A stretch of 64,000 bases of DNA from Nakamurella flavida (GTDB taxonomy: Bacteria; Actinomycetota; Actinomycetes; Mycobacteriales; Nakamurellaceae), in contig NZ_JAUSQV010000001.1 in the NCBI RefSeq assembly GCF_030811475.1, forward strand, positions 3,049,001 to 3,113,000. The letters are read 5' to 3'. The notes beneath the pieces are model-generated. The model saw nothing but the letters and a program-made list of their open reading frames with translations. It had not been told where the DNA came from and made no database searches. Shown here in pieces: positions 16,657 to 28,043 of this stretch (positions are counted from its first letter, which is position 1; each line of letters begins with the position of its first letter). Position numbers and translations under genes: made by a program.

Positions 16657-19485
16657 GTGGGGGCCGGGCGGGTTGAGATGACGATCCGAGGGCAGTTCAC
16701 CTACACCGCGTGTCAGGTTGCGGGGCCGTACACGACCGTTCCGGGATGGAAGGTCAAGGAGGTCGTCGGCGTCGACGGGGGCCCGATTCCCCCCGAGAGC
16801 GTGGTGCAGGCCGCGGTCCGCCCGTTCGGGGGGACCGCCATGCCGCCGGTGCCCGCGCTGGCAACCCAGACCGAGATCGACGATCTGCCCCGCTGCCTGC
16901 GGCTGGACGTCCTGGACGAGACCACCCGAAGCGTCGCCCACCTGGCGGTCGCCGGTCGGGATCACTCCGGTCGGGACGCGTTCTTCGCCCACGGCATCCT
17001 GGTCGACCTGACGCCGGGGCGGCCGCCGGTGGATCCTGATCAACTCGGATCGGTGGACCGGGGCCTTCCCCGGCCGGCAGACCTCTGGGGCGCCCAGGGG
17101 TGGTCCACGCCGTTCCGGGCCGAGGCGATCGAGGCCGAACGGCTGGGCAGGTTGCCCAGGCTATCCGGCTCATCACCGATGGACCCCGAACGTCGTGAGG
17201 ACTTCGTGGACCTGCACCCCGGTCAGCGTGAGTTCGTGCTGGCCGCGGCGGAGCGGGCGCTGACGGGCGGCCCGCCATTGGTGGTGGTCGGTCTCCCCGT
17301 CGAGGCTGCGATGTGGACGTCGGTCCTGACCCACCTGCTGGTGCCGACCTGCGGCTGGTCCGTGCCGTTCTCCACCGTCGAGCGTGGCCACCCCCCTGCG
17401 GTGTTGGACGGCGGGTCGATCGTCGTCGGCGTCCCGGACGCCGGGCTCTGGTCGTCGGTGCCGGCCGACGCCGCGTCCGTGCTCGATCCGGGCCGGCTCC
17501 GGGCAGGACCCGACCCGGCGGTGTTCGCCCTTCCCGGCGGGGGGACCCTGGCCGCCGGACCGTGGGCCCGGCTCGCCGAGGGCCTGTGCCGGGCGGGCCT
17601 TGAGGACCGGGTGCGGGACGCGGTGGATGCCCTGGGCGCCCGGGTCGGCCGAATGAGCGACGACAGGCCCTGCTGGGGACTGGCCGCAGCGCTGCTGGCG
17701 GGCGACGGGATCGCCCCCCCGCTCGTCGACCTGGTCCCGGACCTAGCGCACCTGGCCCAGCAGGTCTTCGCGGCGCACCTGCCAGCCCGGCTCCTTCTCC
17801 CCGTCGACCTCGTCGACGCGGTGCTGGCCGCCGTCGCCCGGGGCGGGTCGGTCGACAGCGGTCCCGGAGCGGCCGGTGCGATGACGGCGTTCCTCGGCGC
17901 GCTGCAGGACGCCGGCGCGACCACCGCGCTGGAGGGTTTCCAGCGCGGCCATCTGCGGCGGATCCTGTACGAGCGGTCCGCGTTCACGGCGGACCTGCCG
18001 TTCGTCCCAGCCGTCCGGCCCGCCCCGCCGGGGTCGCCGGAGCGGGCCGGTGAGCAGGAGCGGTCCGGGTGGGTCGACCGGGAGACCGACCCCTTGGTGC
18101 AGGCGCGTTGGCTATTGACCCTCGTCGCGATCGGTGCGGGGGACGGCCGCTGGAGCGGGCCCAGCGGGGAGCGCGCCCGGTTCTTCGTCACCGAACGCGC
18201 CCGCCTCTGGGTCGCCCCGCTCCTGATGTCGGGCGCGGCGATCGCCTCCGGCGGTTGGCCGAGGTTGCCCGACTGGTTGTGGACCGAGGTGGAGGGCGCT
18301 CTGACCGAGACGCCGCCGACCGAGCTGGACCGGGCCCTGGGCTCCCCCGCGGTGCGCGGGGCGCTGGACCGGGCCGGCGGACCGCTGCCCACGGTGTTCA
18401 GCGCGAGGGTGACCCTGCCGGGGCTGTCCCCGCTCGCGTGTCGACGAGCCGCGGCCGAGCTGCGTGCGCGTCCCCAAGACGGCGGCCGGGGCGGGGCTTC
18501 GGATGCCGACCAGATCCTGCGGGCCGCCGCCGTCCTGGCCCCCCTGCCTGACGGGTCTCCGGTGGCGGCCGCGATCTTGCTGGGTGAGGTCGACCGGTGC
18601 TTCCCCGGGCGGCAGGTCCGCACCGATGTGCTGGACGACCTGCTCACCGAGGTCGCCGTCCGTCACCCCGGAACCGACGTGCGGGCGGTGGCTGTGGCCG
18701 TACTAGGCCGGACGCCGCCCTCGCCCGCCGCGGCCGCTCTGGCCGGGCGCCTGGTGCGCGAGCACCCCGGGCGCACCGGCGCCGAACTGCTGACCTGGCA
18801 CCAGGTTGTCGTCCGGCTGCCGTCGACGCCCTGGTTGGCCGAGGGCCACCGTCTCGCTCGTCGGCCCTCGGTGCCCGAGCAGCAGGTCCTCGAAGCGGTG
18901 GTGGACGGGCGGCTGGCACCCGCGATGGCCGCGGCCGGGCAGATGTATCTGGCCCGCTGGGTGATGATCCAGCCCGCCGCGGTGTTCCTGACCCCCGGTC
19001 CCCGCGACGCCGGGGAGTTCAACCTGGAGTCACCCCGCCCACGTTGGCTGGCGGCCGCGGCGGGGTCGGGCCTGCGGTCGGCGGTGGCCCCGACGTGCCG
19101 GCAGGCGAGCGAGGCGCTGGTCCACGACCTGCGGGACGGAGCCGACGACGGGAGCGCCCGGGTGGAGCTTGCCGCGCAATGGCTCGTCCGGGCGCTGCTG
19201 GCGCGCCGCGGACTGGCCGACGCCGACCCGGCCAAGGATTTCTTCGGTGGGTCGCGGCCGGACGGCCGGCCCGACTGGTTCCGGGCGGTACGAGCGCTTG
19301 TGGGGCGCGGTGACCCGTCCCTCACGCAGAAGTTCGGTCATGCGGTGATGGAGGCAGCCGACCTGGCCCACCGTGCCAGCCGCCCCATCGCCCGGGGGTT
19401 GGGAGCAGAGGCGTTGCAGGACGTGGAAGAGGTCCTGGCCACGCTTGGCAACGTACAGGACACGAGGGGGGCACGAAGACCATGA
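16657..19485 (+). CDS. GTPase-associated protein 1 (GAP1)-like protein (942 aa)
   Basis: The N-terminal domain has the GAP1-N style pattern: an opening FTYTACQVAG strand, then GWKVKEVVGVDGGPIPPE, and RDAFFAHGILVDL near residue 110. The remainder is a long helical and alpha/beta region without recognised catalytic motifs. GAP1 proteins are predicted partners of double-GTPases, and the gene starts 9 nt after the stop of the P-loop GTPase. GTG at 16657 was chosen because GAGG lies 7 nt upstream. An internal ATG at 16678 (MTIRGQF) is a good alternative. Its stop overlaps the next start (ATGA). A GTPase-regulating role is a family-level prediction only. Confidence 0.6.
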   Translation: MGAGRVEMTIRGQFTYTACQVAGPYTTVPGWKVKEVVGVDGGPIPPESVVQAAVRPFGGTAMPPVPALATQTEIDDLPRCLRLDVLDETTRSVAHLAVAGRDHSGRDAFFAHGILVDLTPGRPPVDPDQLGSVDRGLPRPADLWGAQGWSTPFRAEAIEAERLGRLPRLSGSSPMDPERREDFVDLHPGQREFVLAAAERALTGGPPLVVVGLPVEAAMWTSVLTHLLVPTCGWSVPFSTVERGHPPAVLDGGSIVVGVPDAGLWSSVPADAASVLDPGRLRAGPDPAVFALPGGGTLAAGPWARLAEGLCRAGLEDRVRDAVDALGARVGRMSDDRPCWGLAAALLAGDGIAPPLVDLVPDLAHLAQQVFAAHLPARLLLPVDLVDAVLAAVARGGSVDSGPGAAGAMTAFLGALQDAGATTALEGFQRGHLRRILYERSAFTADLPFVPAVRPAPPGSPERAGEQERSGWVDRETDPLVQARWLLTLVAIGAGDGRWSGPSGERARFFVTERARLWVAPLLMSGAAIASGGWPRLPDWLWTEVEGALTETPPTELDRALGSPAVRGALDRAGGPLPTVFSARVTLPGLSPLACRRAAAELRARPQDGGRGGASDADQILRAAAVLAPLPDGSPVAAAILLGEVDRCFPGRQVRTDVLDDLLTEVAVRHPGTDVRAVAVAVLGRTPPSPAAAALAGRLVREHPGRTGAELLTWHQVVVRLPSTPWLAEGHRLARRPSVPEQQVLEAVVDGRLAPAMAAAGQMYLARWVMIQPAAVFLTPGPRDAGEFNLESPRPRWLAAAAGSGLRSAVAPTCRQASEALVHDLRDGADDGSARVELAAQWLVRALLARRGLADADPAKDFFGGSRPDGRPDWFRAVRALVGRGDPSLTQKFGHAVMEAADLAHRASRPIARGLGAEALQDVEEVLATLGNVQDTRGARRP

Positions 19486-20648
19486 CCACAGGTCCGACAT
19501 CAGGCCCGGATCAGGATCCGCGGGCGAACAGTCCGTGGGACGAGGCGCCGACTCGGCAGATCCCCGCGGTGCGCCGGCCGGACTCCCCGGGGCCCACGCC
19601 GCAGGCTTGGGGGCAGAGCCCACCCGAGCCGGGACCACCACCCTCGGAGGTCGCACCGGTACCCGGTCCGCCTCCGCCTGTCGAGCCCCCCACCAGCCTG
19701 CGTTTCGATCTCCCGCCACCTGTCCCCGCCTCTCCGATGGCGCGGCCGGTACCGACACCTGGCTCCCGCCCGCCTCGGTCCGGGCCGCTGACGGTGGTGG
19801 CGGCGGTGCTGGCGGTAGCGATCGTGGCCGTCCTGGTCATGGTGGTTGTTCGGCCCTTCGGTGGAACAGCCGCCCCGCCGCCCACGCCGACCGGAGGTGT
19901 GAATACTTCGTCGACACCGTCCACCACCGGGGGGTCGGCGACCACGACGCCTGCCACCACGGCGGCGACGACGTCGTCGGCGCCCTCGGTGCTCACCGTA
20001 ACCAGCGTGCAGACCGTCAGCGCCGCCCCGCCCCCGGCGGTGACGACCACCTCGGTGCCGGTGGGGCTGGCCGGTCTGACCGAACGGAGCCTGGACTGCT
20101 CCGCCGGGTCGGGGTACCTGGTTCAGCTCGCCTCCGAACTGGACGAATCGGCCTTTGTCCGCCGGGTCGAGGAGATTCGGGCCGCCGGCACGCTACCGGC
20201 CGACGCGACCTACCTGACCGCACAGGGGGACTGCGATCTGTTCACCGTCCGCGACAACCTGTGGGTGCTGTACTCCGGCCCCTTCACCGAGGTCGAACAG
20301 GCCTGCCCCGACCGGCTGGCCGGGCCGGTGGACGGGTTCGTCAAGGGCGCGACCCAGGCGTCGAAGGGCACTTACGTGGGGTGTGTCTGCGTGACGGCGG
20401 CGACCGCACTGCCCGTCCTGGGGACCGGGTCGACCGGGGCCTGGGTGGGCGAGATGCAACGCGCGTTGCGCGTCGAGCTGGATTACGACCTGTCCGACCT
20501 GGACACCGATCCTGCTCTGTGGGGGGTGTACGGCGGTCGAACCCAGGCCGCGGTGGGTCAGGTCCAAGAGGCGGCAGGACTGCCCGTCACCGGAATCGTC
20601 GATGCACTGACCTGGCAGGCCGTGCAGTTCGATGCCTGCCAGGCGTGA
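19482..20648 (+). CDS. Membrane-anchored SPOR-like/peptidoglycan-binding protein
   Basis: This 388-aa protein has a cytoplasmic Pro-rich N-terminus (about 1-100), one TM helix (about 102-126, VVAAVLAVAIVAVLVMVVV), a Thr/Ser/Pro-rich extracellular stalk, and a region resembling SPOR (GYLVQLASELDESAFVRRVEEI ... LWVLYSGPFTEVEQA). The C-terminus is a PG_binding_1-like domain (EMQRALRVELDYDL ... GGRTQAAVGQVQEAAGLPVTGIVDALTWQAV). It would tether the encoded complex to the cell wall. The ATG overlaps the GAP1 stop (ATGA), giving translational coupling. It is the last gene of the block, and the HspR-controlled clpB follows. Confidence 0.7.
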   Translation: MTTGPTSGPDQDPRANSPWDEAPTRQIPAVRRPDSPGPTPQAWGQSPPEPGPPPSEVAPVPGPPPPVEPPTSLRFDLPPPVPASPMARPVPTPGSRPPRSGPLTVVAAVLAVAIVAVLVMVVVRPFGGTAAPPPTPTGGVNTSSTPSTTGGSATTTPATTAATTSSAPSVLTVTSVQTVSAAPPPAVTTTSVPVGLAGLTERSLDCSAGSGYLVQLASELDESAFVRRVEEIRAAGTLPADATYLTAQGDCDLFTVRDNLWVLYSGPFTEVEQACPDRLAGPVDGFVKGATQASKGTYVGCVCVTAATALPVLGTGSTGAWVGEMQRALRVELDYDLSDLDTDPALWGVYGGRTQAAVGQVQEAAGLPVTGIVDALTWQAVQFDACQA

Positions 20649-20693
20649 CGGGTCCTCGCTCACTCTGGTCATCCCCGCCCGGGCGACAGGCAG

Positions 20694-20716
20694 AGTTGAG
20701 CGGAATAGACTCAACT
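20694..20716. promoter_or_regulatory. HAIR element (HspR operator) before clpB
   Basis: AGTTGAG, nine bases, then CTCAACT is a perfect inverted repeat. It satisfies the core of the actinobacterial HspR-associated inverted repeat (TTGAG-N9-CTCAA). It lies 100 bp before the clpB start. HspR represses clpB and dnaK operons through this element in Mycobacterium and Streptomyces relatives, so clpB here is probably heat-shock-induced by loss of HspR repression. Confidence 0.85.
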
Positions 20717-20816
20717 TTGCCGCGTTGATCCAGGTGTCGGCGGCGTGGACCGTGTCGTCGACCGCCGCCACATCGCTCGCCACCGGGAACCCCGGGGAAG
20801 GACTGCCGTACCGCCG

Positions 20817-23411
<2,595 letters not shown>

Positions 23412-23434
23412 CGGTCGGTGATGAACGACGGGTA

Positions 23435-23459
23435 CCGCGGCGGGCTCAGCCCGTCGCGG
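23435..23459. terminator. Hairpin between convergent clpB and GGDEF genes
   Basis: CCGCGGCGGGCT and AGCCCGTCGCGG form a 12-bp stem with one G-U pair around a one-base centre. The left arm starts 24 bp after the clpB stop, and the hairpin overlaps the stop codon of the GGDEF gene. It could serve both strands. There is no U-tract. Confidence 0.45.
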
Positions 23460-25542
23460 TGCTCCCGCGGCGGGCCGTGCCACTGCGCCGCCGGTCCCGC
23501 TTGGCGGCGAGCAGGCCCACGTCGGCCCGCGCCACCAGCGGCCACAGGTCCCGAGGGGCGTCGACGCGGCCGATCACCGTGTGGTTCACGCCGATCGACA
23601 CCGTCATCCCGGCGGGCAGTGCCCGGGTGACGCCGTGGACCCGGTCCAGCACCACGGCCGGGTCCGCGGTGGACATCACCACGAACTCGTCACCCCCGCT
23701 GCGACCGACCACGGTGCGGGCATCGGTCAAAGAGCCCAGCACGCGCGCCAGATCGACCAGCGCCGCGTCCCCGCCGACGTGTCCGAGGCGGTCGTTGATG
23801 GCCTTGAAGTCGTCGACGTCCAGCGCCACCACGGTGACGGTGTCACCCGGCCGTGCGCGGGCGAAGGCCTGATCCAGGCCCCGTCGGTTCGCCAGCGCGG
23901 TGAGCGGGTCGGTGACCGCCGTCGCCTGCAGGGTCAGCACGGCACTCTCGTGGTCGCGGCGGACCAGGTGCAGCAGTTCGCCGGCGACCACCATGCTCAC
24001 GGTCAGCACGAGCACGGTCGCCGACGCCGCCGGTTCGGCCACCAGCACCACGGCGGCGGCGGCGACCGCCAGGCCCACCGTCACCAACCGGGCCACCGGG
24101 GGGCTCAGCGCCAGCCCGAGCACGAGCACGCCCAGCAGCAACGGGGACAGGGCGAACAGTCGCGTCACCTCGTCGACCGCCGTCGCCGCCACCAGCAGGG
24201 CCTCCGCCACGGTGACCGTGGCCCCGGCCACCAGCAGCTCCCGGGTCAGGGGTGCGCGGAGCGCAGCCATGGCCGTCCCCACCAGGGCGCCGGTGATCGC
24301 CACCCCGATGAGCGCGGCCGTGCCCAGCGGCCCGGGCACGATGCGATGGACGAGGCACAGTCCGAGCAGGGCCAGGTTGATCAGGGCGAACGGCACGCCC
24401 AGCAGGGCCGGGTGCGCCGGGGTCAACGGGCCGGGGGAGCGGCCCACCCGTGGTCGGATCATCGGTGCCGCGGGCCGCTGCGGAGCTCGCGTGACCCCGG
24501 GGCGTCCCCGCCGGAGGGTGTCGCGCCCGGCGCGCTTGGCGTCGTACAGCCCGCGGTCGGCGTCGGCGACCAGGGTCCACCAGGTCGCCGGCGTCAGGCC
24601 CCGGGCGTCGACGTCCACGAAGCCGATGCTCACCGTCACGTCGGGATGGGCCGAGTCGGCCAGGCGGGCCCGGATGCGCTTGGCGACCGTGGCGGCCGGA
24701 CCCACGGTGACGACCACCATCTCCTCGCCGCCGATCCGGCCCACCAGGTCCCCGTCACCGGCCGCTCCGGTGATGATCCGGCAGACCTCCTGGAGCACGC
24801 GGTCGCCGTGGTCGTGCCCGTGCCGGTCGTTGAGCTGCTTGAAGTGGTCGATGTCGATCACCAGGACACCGACGGAGTCCTCGTGGCGCTGCGCCCGGGC
24901 CAGCAGCGCGGGGAACGCGGTGGTCAGGCCGCGGCGGTTCAGCACGTCGGTCAGGCCGTCGGTCAGGGCGGCACGGTGCAGGCCGGCGAACCGGGAGTGG
25001 GCCCGCAGAGCCGTGTGCCGGACGAGCAGACCGGCGGCGGCCAGTCCGCCGGTCAGCAGGACCAGCGACAGCACGGCGTCGGGGACGTCGGACGCCCCCC
25101 GGGTGACCACCGACGCGGAGGTCAGGACCGCGCCGCACCACTGGATCCGGTGGACCGTGGCGTCGGCGATCATCGCGACCACGACGGTGGCGAGGGCCAA
25201 CCAGGCCATCGCGGCCGCGGTGGGCAGCAGCGGGACGCTGGGCAGCGCGGCCACCACCACCCACGCGTCGATGAGGAACAGCGCGGCCGTCAGGCCACCC
25301 CGGGTCTGTCGACGGCCCCGGAGCAGGGTCGCGGCGAGGGCCAGCGAGGGCAGGACCAGAGCCAGCACCAGCGTGCGGGCCCGCAGATCGGGCACCTGTC
25401 CGGCCACGGCGCCGGTGAGCGCGAGCGCGCCGACGAGCAGGACCGTCGCCAACAGCAGTCCACCGACCACGCGACCCGGTCGGGGGAGCGCCGTCCGCAG
25501 CTCGAGGTCCTCCCCCGGTCGGGGGACGGCGAGGAAGAACAC
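23446..25542 (-). CDS. Membrane protein with two TM-GGDEF modules (698 aa)
   Basis: This is a putative c-di-GMP synthase with internal duplication: TM block 1 (about 25-185), GGDEF 1 (about 190-345, motif VGRIGGEEMVVV), TM block 2 (about 385-515) and GGDEF 2 (about 530-690, motif VGRSGGDEFVVM). Both carry metal-binding Asp residues (DIDHFKQLNDRHGHDHGD and DVDDFKAINDRLGHVGGD). Neither has an RxxD inhibitory site just upstream of the signature. The first has Met in place of the final Phe and could be weaker. No EAL or HD-GYP domain is present. The GTG start at 25542 is preceded by GGAAGGGGG with 7-nt spacing. The long intergenic region upstream suggests its own promoter. Confidence 0.85.
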   Translation of the reverse strand: MFFLAVPRPGEDLELRTALPRPGRVVGGLLLATVLLVGALALTGAVAGQVPDLRARTLVLALVLPSLALAATLLRGRRQTRGGLTAALFLIDAWVVVAALPSVPLLPTAAAMAWLALATVVVAMIADATVHRIQWCGAVLTSASVVTRGASDVPDAVLSLVLLTGGLAAAGLLVRHTALRAHSRFAGLHRAALTDGLTDVLNRRGLTTAFPALLARAQRHEDSVGVLVIDIDHFKQLNDRHGHDHGDRVLQEVCRIITGAAGDGDLVGRIGGEEMVVVTVGPAATVAKRIRARLADSAHPDVTVSIGFVDVDARGLTPATWWTLVADADRGLYDAKRAGRDTLRRGRPGVTRAPQRPAAPMIRPRVGRSPGPLTPAHPALLGVPFALINLALLGLCLVHRIVPGPLGTAALIGVAITGALVGTAMAALRAPLTRELLVAGATVTVAEALLVAATAVDEVTRLFALSPLLLGVLVLGLALSPPVARLVTVGLAVAAAAVVLVAEPAASATVLVLTVSMVVAGELLHLVRRDHESAVLTLQATAVTDPLTALANRRGLDQAFARARPGDTVTVVALDVDDFKAINDRLGHVGGDAALVDLARVLGSLTDARTVVGRSGGDEFVVMSTADPAVVLDRVHGVTRALPAGMTVSIGVNHTVIGRVDAPRDLWPLVARADVGLLAAKRDRRRSGTARRGSTATG

Positions 25543-25760
25543 GACCGGACCCCCTTCCCGCCCCCGATGGTGTCGCGGGTGTACCGATGACGGTACCGAG
25601 AGTCACCGAAGCTTCGCCAGAACGGTGACGGGTCTCGTTCGGGCGGTCATCGGAGCGAGAATGCCGCGAAAGATGGTGACGATCGGTCAGGAGGTCGACG
25701 CAACGAGGGTTTCTCACCCGGACGGTGCATGACCGAGGGTGATTCTCCTCAGCCCCGGCC

Positions 25761-26267
25761 TCACTCCGCCGGGGGCGGGCCGACCGGGTGAGGTGACCCT
25801 CCGGTCACCGGCCGCCCCCCGACGGTCGCGTCGATGAGGCCGATCAGCCCGGACCGGAACACGACCGGATCCACCTCGGCGGCGACCAGCAGATCGTCGG
25901 TCAGCCGCTCGCCGGAGTCGGACAGGTGCTCGAGCAGGGTGCGGCCGGCGGAGGTCAGCTCGACCACCCGTCGCCGGCGGTCCCCGGGATCGCTGCTGCG
26001 GCGCAGGTGACCGGAGGACTCCAGGTGCGCGACCGTGCGGCCGATGGTCTGCTCGGTGACGTGCTGGCTGTCGGCCAACGCCCGTTGACTCATCGCGCCC
26101 CCGAGCAGCGAGGACAGCAGCACCATCCCGGCGTGGCTGACCCCCTCGTCGCGCAAGCGGTTGTTCCACGTCTGCTCGATCGCCCGGGCCGCGGTGACCA
26201 GCAGGCGTCCGGTCGGCCAGTGCGCGGGGTCGGGGCCGGCATGGGCGGCGGGATCCGGGGACGTCAC
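25761..26267 (-). CDS. MarR-family transcriptional regulator (168 aa)
   Basis: A winged-helix regulator. It has dimerisation helices at both ends, a central HTH (SQRALADSQHVTEQTIGRTVAHLESSGHLRR) and a wing with the conserved DPGDRRRRVVELTSAG (DxRxR motif). The start is GTG at 26267. It is divergent from the LysM-SGNH hydrolase gene across 143 bp, the usual arrangement for local control. A perfect palindrome before the MMPL gene at 27985 is another candidate target. The ligand is unknown. Confidence 0.85.
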   Translation of the reverse strand: MTSPDPAAHAGPDPAHWPTGRLLVTAARAIEQTWNNRLRDEGVSHAGMVLLSSLLGGAMSQRALADSQHVTEQTIGRTVAHLESSGHLRRSSDPGDRRRRVVELTSAGRTLLEHLSDSGERLTDDLLVAAEVDPVVFRSGLIGLIDATVGGRPVTGGSPHPVGPPPAE

Positions 26268-26410
26268 GGGTGGTCTGCCTCCTCGGGGTCGTCCCCGCCG
26301 CGGTCGTGGGCGGGGCGGGTGTCATTGTCGCCGCTGATGCTCTCGCGGGGGTCTTCCTGTCGTGGGCGGCCGGCAGGGCCCCCACGGATCGGCAGCCATC
26401 CGGCGGGCGG

Positions 26411-27946
26411 ATGTCGTACCCGTCCCGCACACTGCCGATCATGCCCATCCCCTGGCGCGCGCTGGCCGTGGTCACTCTGCTGATGACGACGGCGGTGCCC
26501 GGCGGGGGACGGGACGACAAGGTCGGCGGCGACTACCTGGTGCGGCGCGGGGACACCCTCAGCCAGATCGCGCTCGACCACGGCATCCCCGGCGGCGCGG
26601 CGACGCTGCTCGATCGCAACGACGACGTGCTCACCGACGCGGACACGATCTACGCGGGCCAGCGGCTGGCCGTCGACGCTCCCGCCCCGCGCCGGGCCGA
26701 CGGCACCACCTTCGCCCCGCTGGCCGGTCCGCCGGCGTCGGAGCTCACCGCGGCGGAGCTGGCCCCCGTGCCCCTCCCGACGACGTTCCCCGGGGCCACG
26801 GCCGGCGCCCCGTGGGTGGTCAGCCTGGGCGACTCGTTCATCTCGGGCGAGGCCGGCCGGTGGGCCGGCAACTCCGGCGGCAGCTCCACCCTGACCGACG
26901 CCCTGGGCCCGACCGCCTACTTCGACTCGCCCCTGGACGACCGCGAGCTCATCCCGCTGTGCCACCGGTCGAAGTCGGCGATGATCCACATCGCGGATGC
27001 CGGGACACCGACCACCCCGGGGAGTCCGGTCAACAGCCTCAACCTGGCCTGCTCCGGGGCGCAGACCACCACGCAGAAGGAGTCCGGCGCGTTCAAGCCT
27101 GGGCTGGACTTCTACGACGACGGCCCCGGCGAGCAGGGCCAGGCGCTGATGCTCCAGCAGTTCGTCCAGGCCGGGAACGACGTCCGCACGGTCGTGGTGT
27201 CCATCGGCGGCAACAACTTCGACTTCGCCCCGGTCATCCAGACCTGCGTGGAGGACTACCTCGTCTACTACAGCTACTGCTCGCAGGATCCGACGGTCAC
27301 CGACCAGGCGAGCCCCGCGCGCATCGCCGCCGTGGCCGGGGAGATCGCCACCGGTCTGCGCAACGTGCAGCAGGCGATGCGTCAGGCCGGACGGAGCGAC
27401 GACTCCTGGACGCTTGTGGTCAACCTCGACCCGGACCCGCTCGTGCTCGGCGGTGGATTCCGGTACGAGGAGACCTACAGCCGGCAGTCCACCGGCGGCT
27501 GCGGCATCTACGACGTCGACGCCACCTGGGCGGGGACGACGTTCATCACCGCGGTCCAACAGGCCACCCGGCAGGGCCTCGCCCAGGCCGCCGTCCCCGG
27601 ATCCGTCGTCCTGGACCTCAGCGGCTGGCTCACCGACCGGCAGCTGTGTTCGACCACGACGCAATTGGTGGGGGAGAGCGGTGGGGCGGCCACCTGGCAG
27701 AGTGCCGGCGCCGTCGACGTCAGCGAGTGGGCCAACCAGATCCGCACCGTGACGGTCCTGGGTCCCTACATGCAGCAGGAGTCCCTGCATCCGAACTACT
27801 GGGCCCAGCTGGCGGCCCGGTCGTGCGTGCGGCAGCTGGTCGCGTCCGGTGGGGACGGGCGGCCGAGCGGAGGAGCCTGCGTGCGGACCGGCAGCGGTCT
27901 GACCTCCCGCGGCGAGCCGGTGATGACCTTCACCCCGGGGAGCTGA
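26411..27946 (+). CDS. Secreted LysM-SGNH/GDSL hydrolase (511 aa)
   Basis: A hydrophobic N-terminal segment (WRALAVVTLLMTTAVPGG) looks like a signal peptide. A LysM domain follows (DYLVRRGDTLSQIALDHGI ... TIYAGQRLAV). The catalytic domain is of the SGNH/GDSL esterase type: block I VVSLGDSFISGE (Ser nucleophile), block III SIGGNNFDF (G-N pair), block V ESLHPNYWAQ (catalytic His). Eight or more cysteines suggest disulfides. The LysM unit should hold the enzyme on peptidoglycan, so envelope polymers or lipids are likely substrates. ATG at 26411 was chosen. The ATG at 26441 (MPIPWRALAVV) would give a tighter signal peptide. It is divergent from the MarR gene. Confidence 0.8.
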   Translation: MSYPSRTLPIMPIPWRALAVVTLLMTTAVPGGGRDDKVGGDYLVRRGDTLSQIALDHGIPGGAATLLDRNDDVLTDADTIYAGQRLAVDAPAPRRADGTTFAPLAGPPASELTAAELAPVPLPTTFPGATAGAPWVVSLGDSFISGEAGRWAGNSGGSSTLTDALGPTAYFDSPLDDRELIPLCHRSKSAMIHIADAGTPTTPGSPVNSLNLACSGAQTTTQKESGAFKPGLDFYDDGPGEQGQALMLQQFVQAGNDVRTVVVSIGGNNFDFAPVIQTCVEDYLVYYSYCSQDPTVTDQASPARIAAVAGEIATGLRNVQQAMRQAGRSDDSWTLVVNLDPDPLVLGGGFRYEETYSRQSTGGCGIYDVDATWAGTTFITAVQQATRQGLAQAAVPGSVVLDLSGWLTDRQLCSTTTQLVGESGGAATWQSAGAVDVSEWANQIRTVTVLGPYMQQESLHPNYWAQLAARSCVRQLVASGGDGRPSGGACVRTGSGLTSRGEPVMTFTPGS

Positions 27947-27984
27947 GGGCGGGGCCGGTTGCGGACGGGGGGCCCGCAGGTCGA

Positions 27985-28002
27985 TACTCAGCCTGCTGAG
28001 TA
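27985..28002. promoter_or_regulatory. 18-bp palindromic operator before MMPL gene
   Basis: TACTCAGC-CT-GCTGAGTA has perfect 8-bp arms. It lies 42-59 bp before the GTG of the MMPL transporter gene, where a promoter would be. Palindromes of this size are typical of TetR/MarR/PadR-type dimer sites, and MMPL exporters are often controlled this way. The MarR gene at 25761-26267 is a candidate regulator. Confidence 0.6.
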
Positions 28003-28043
28003 ATTCGGGGCGACGGGTCCCGGGTCCGAGGTCGGGAGAGAAC

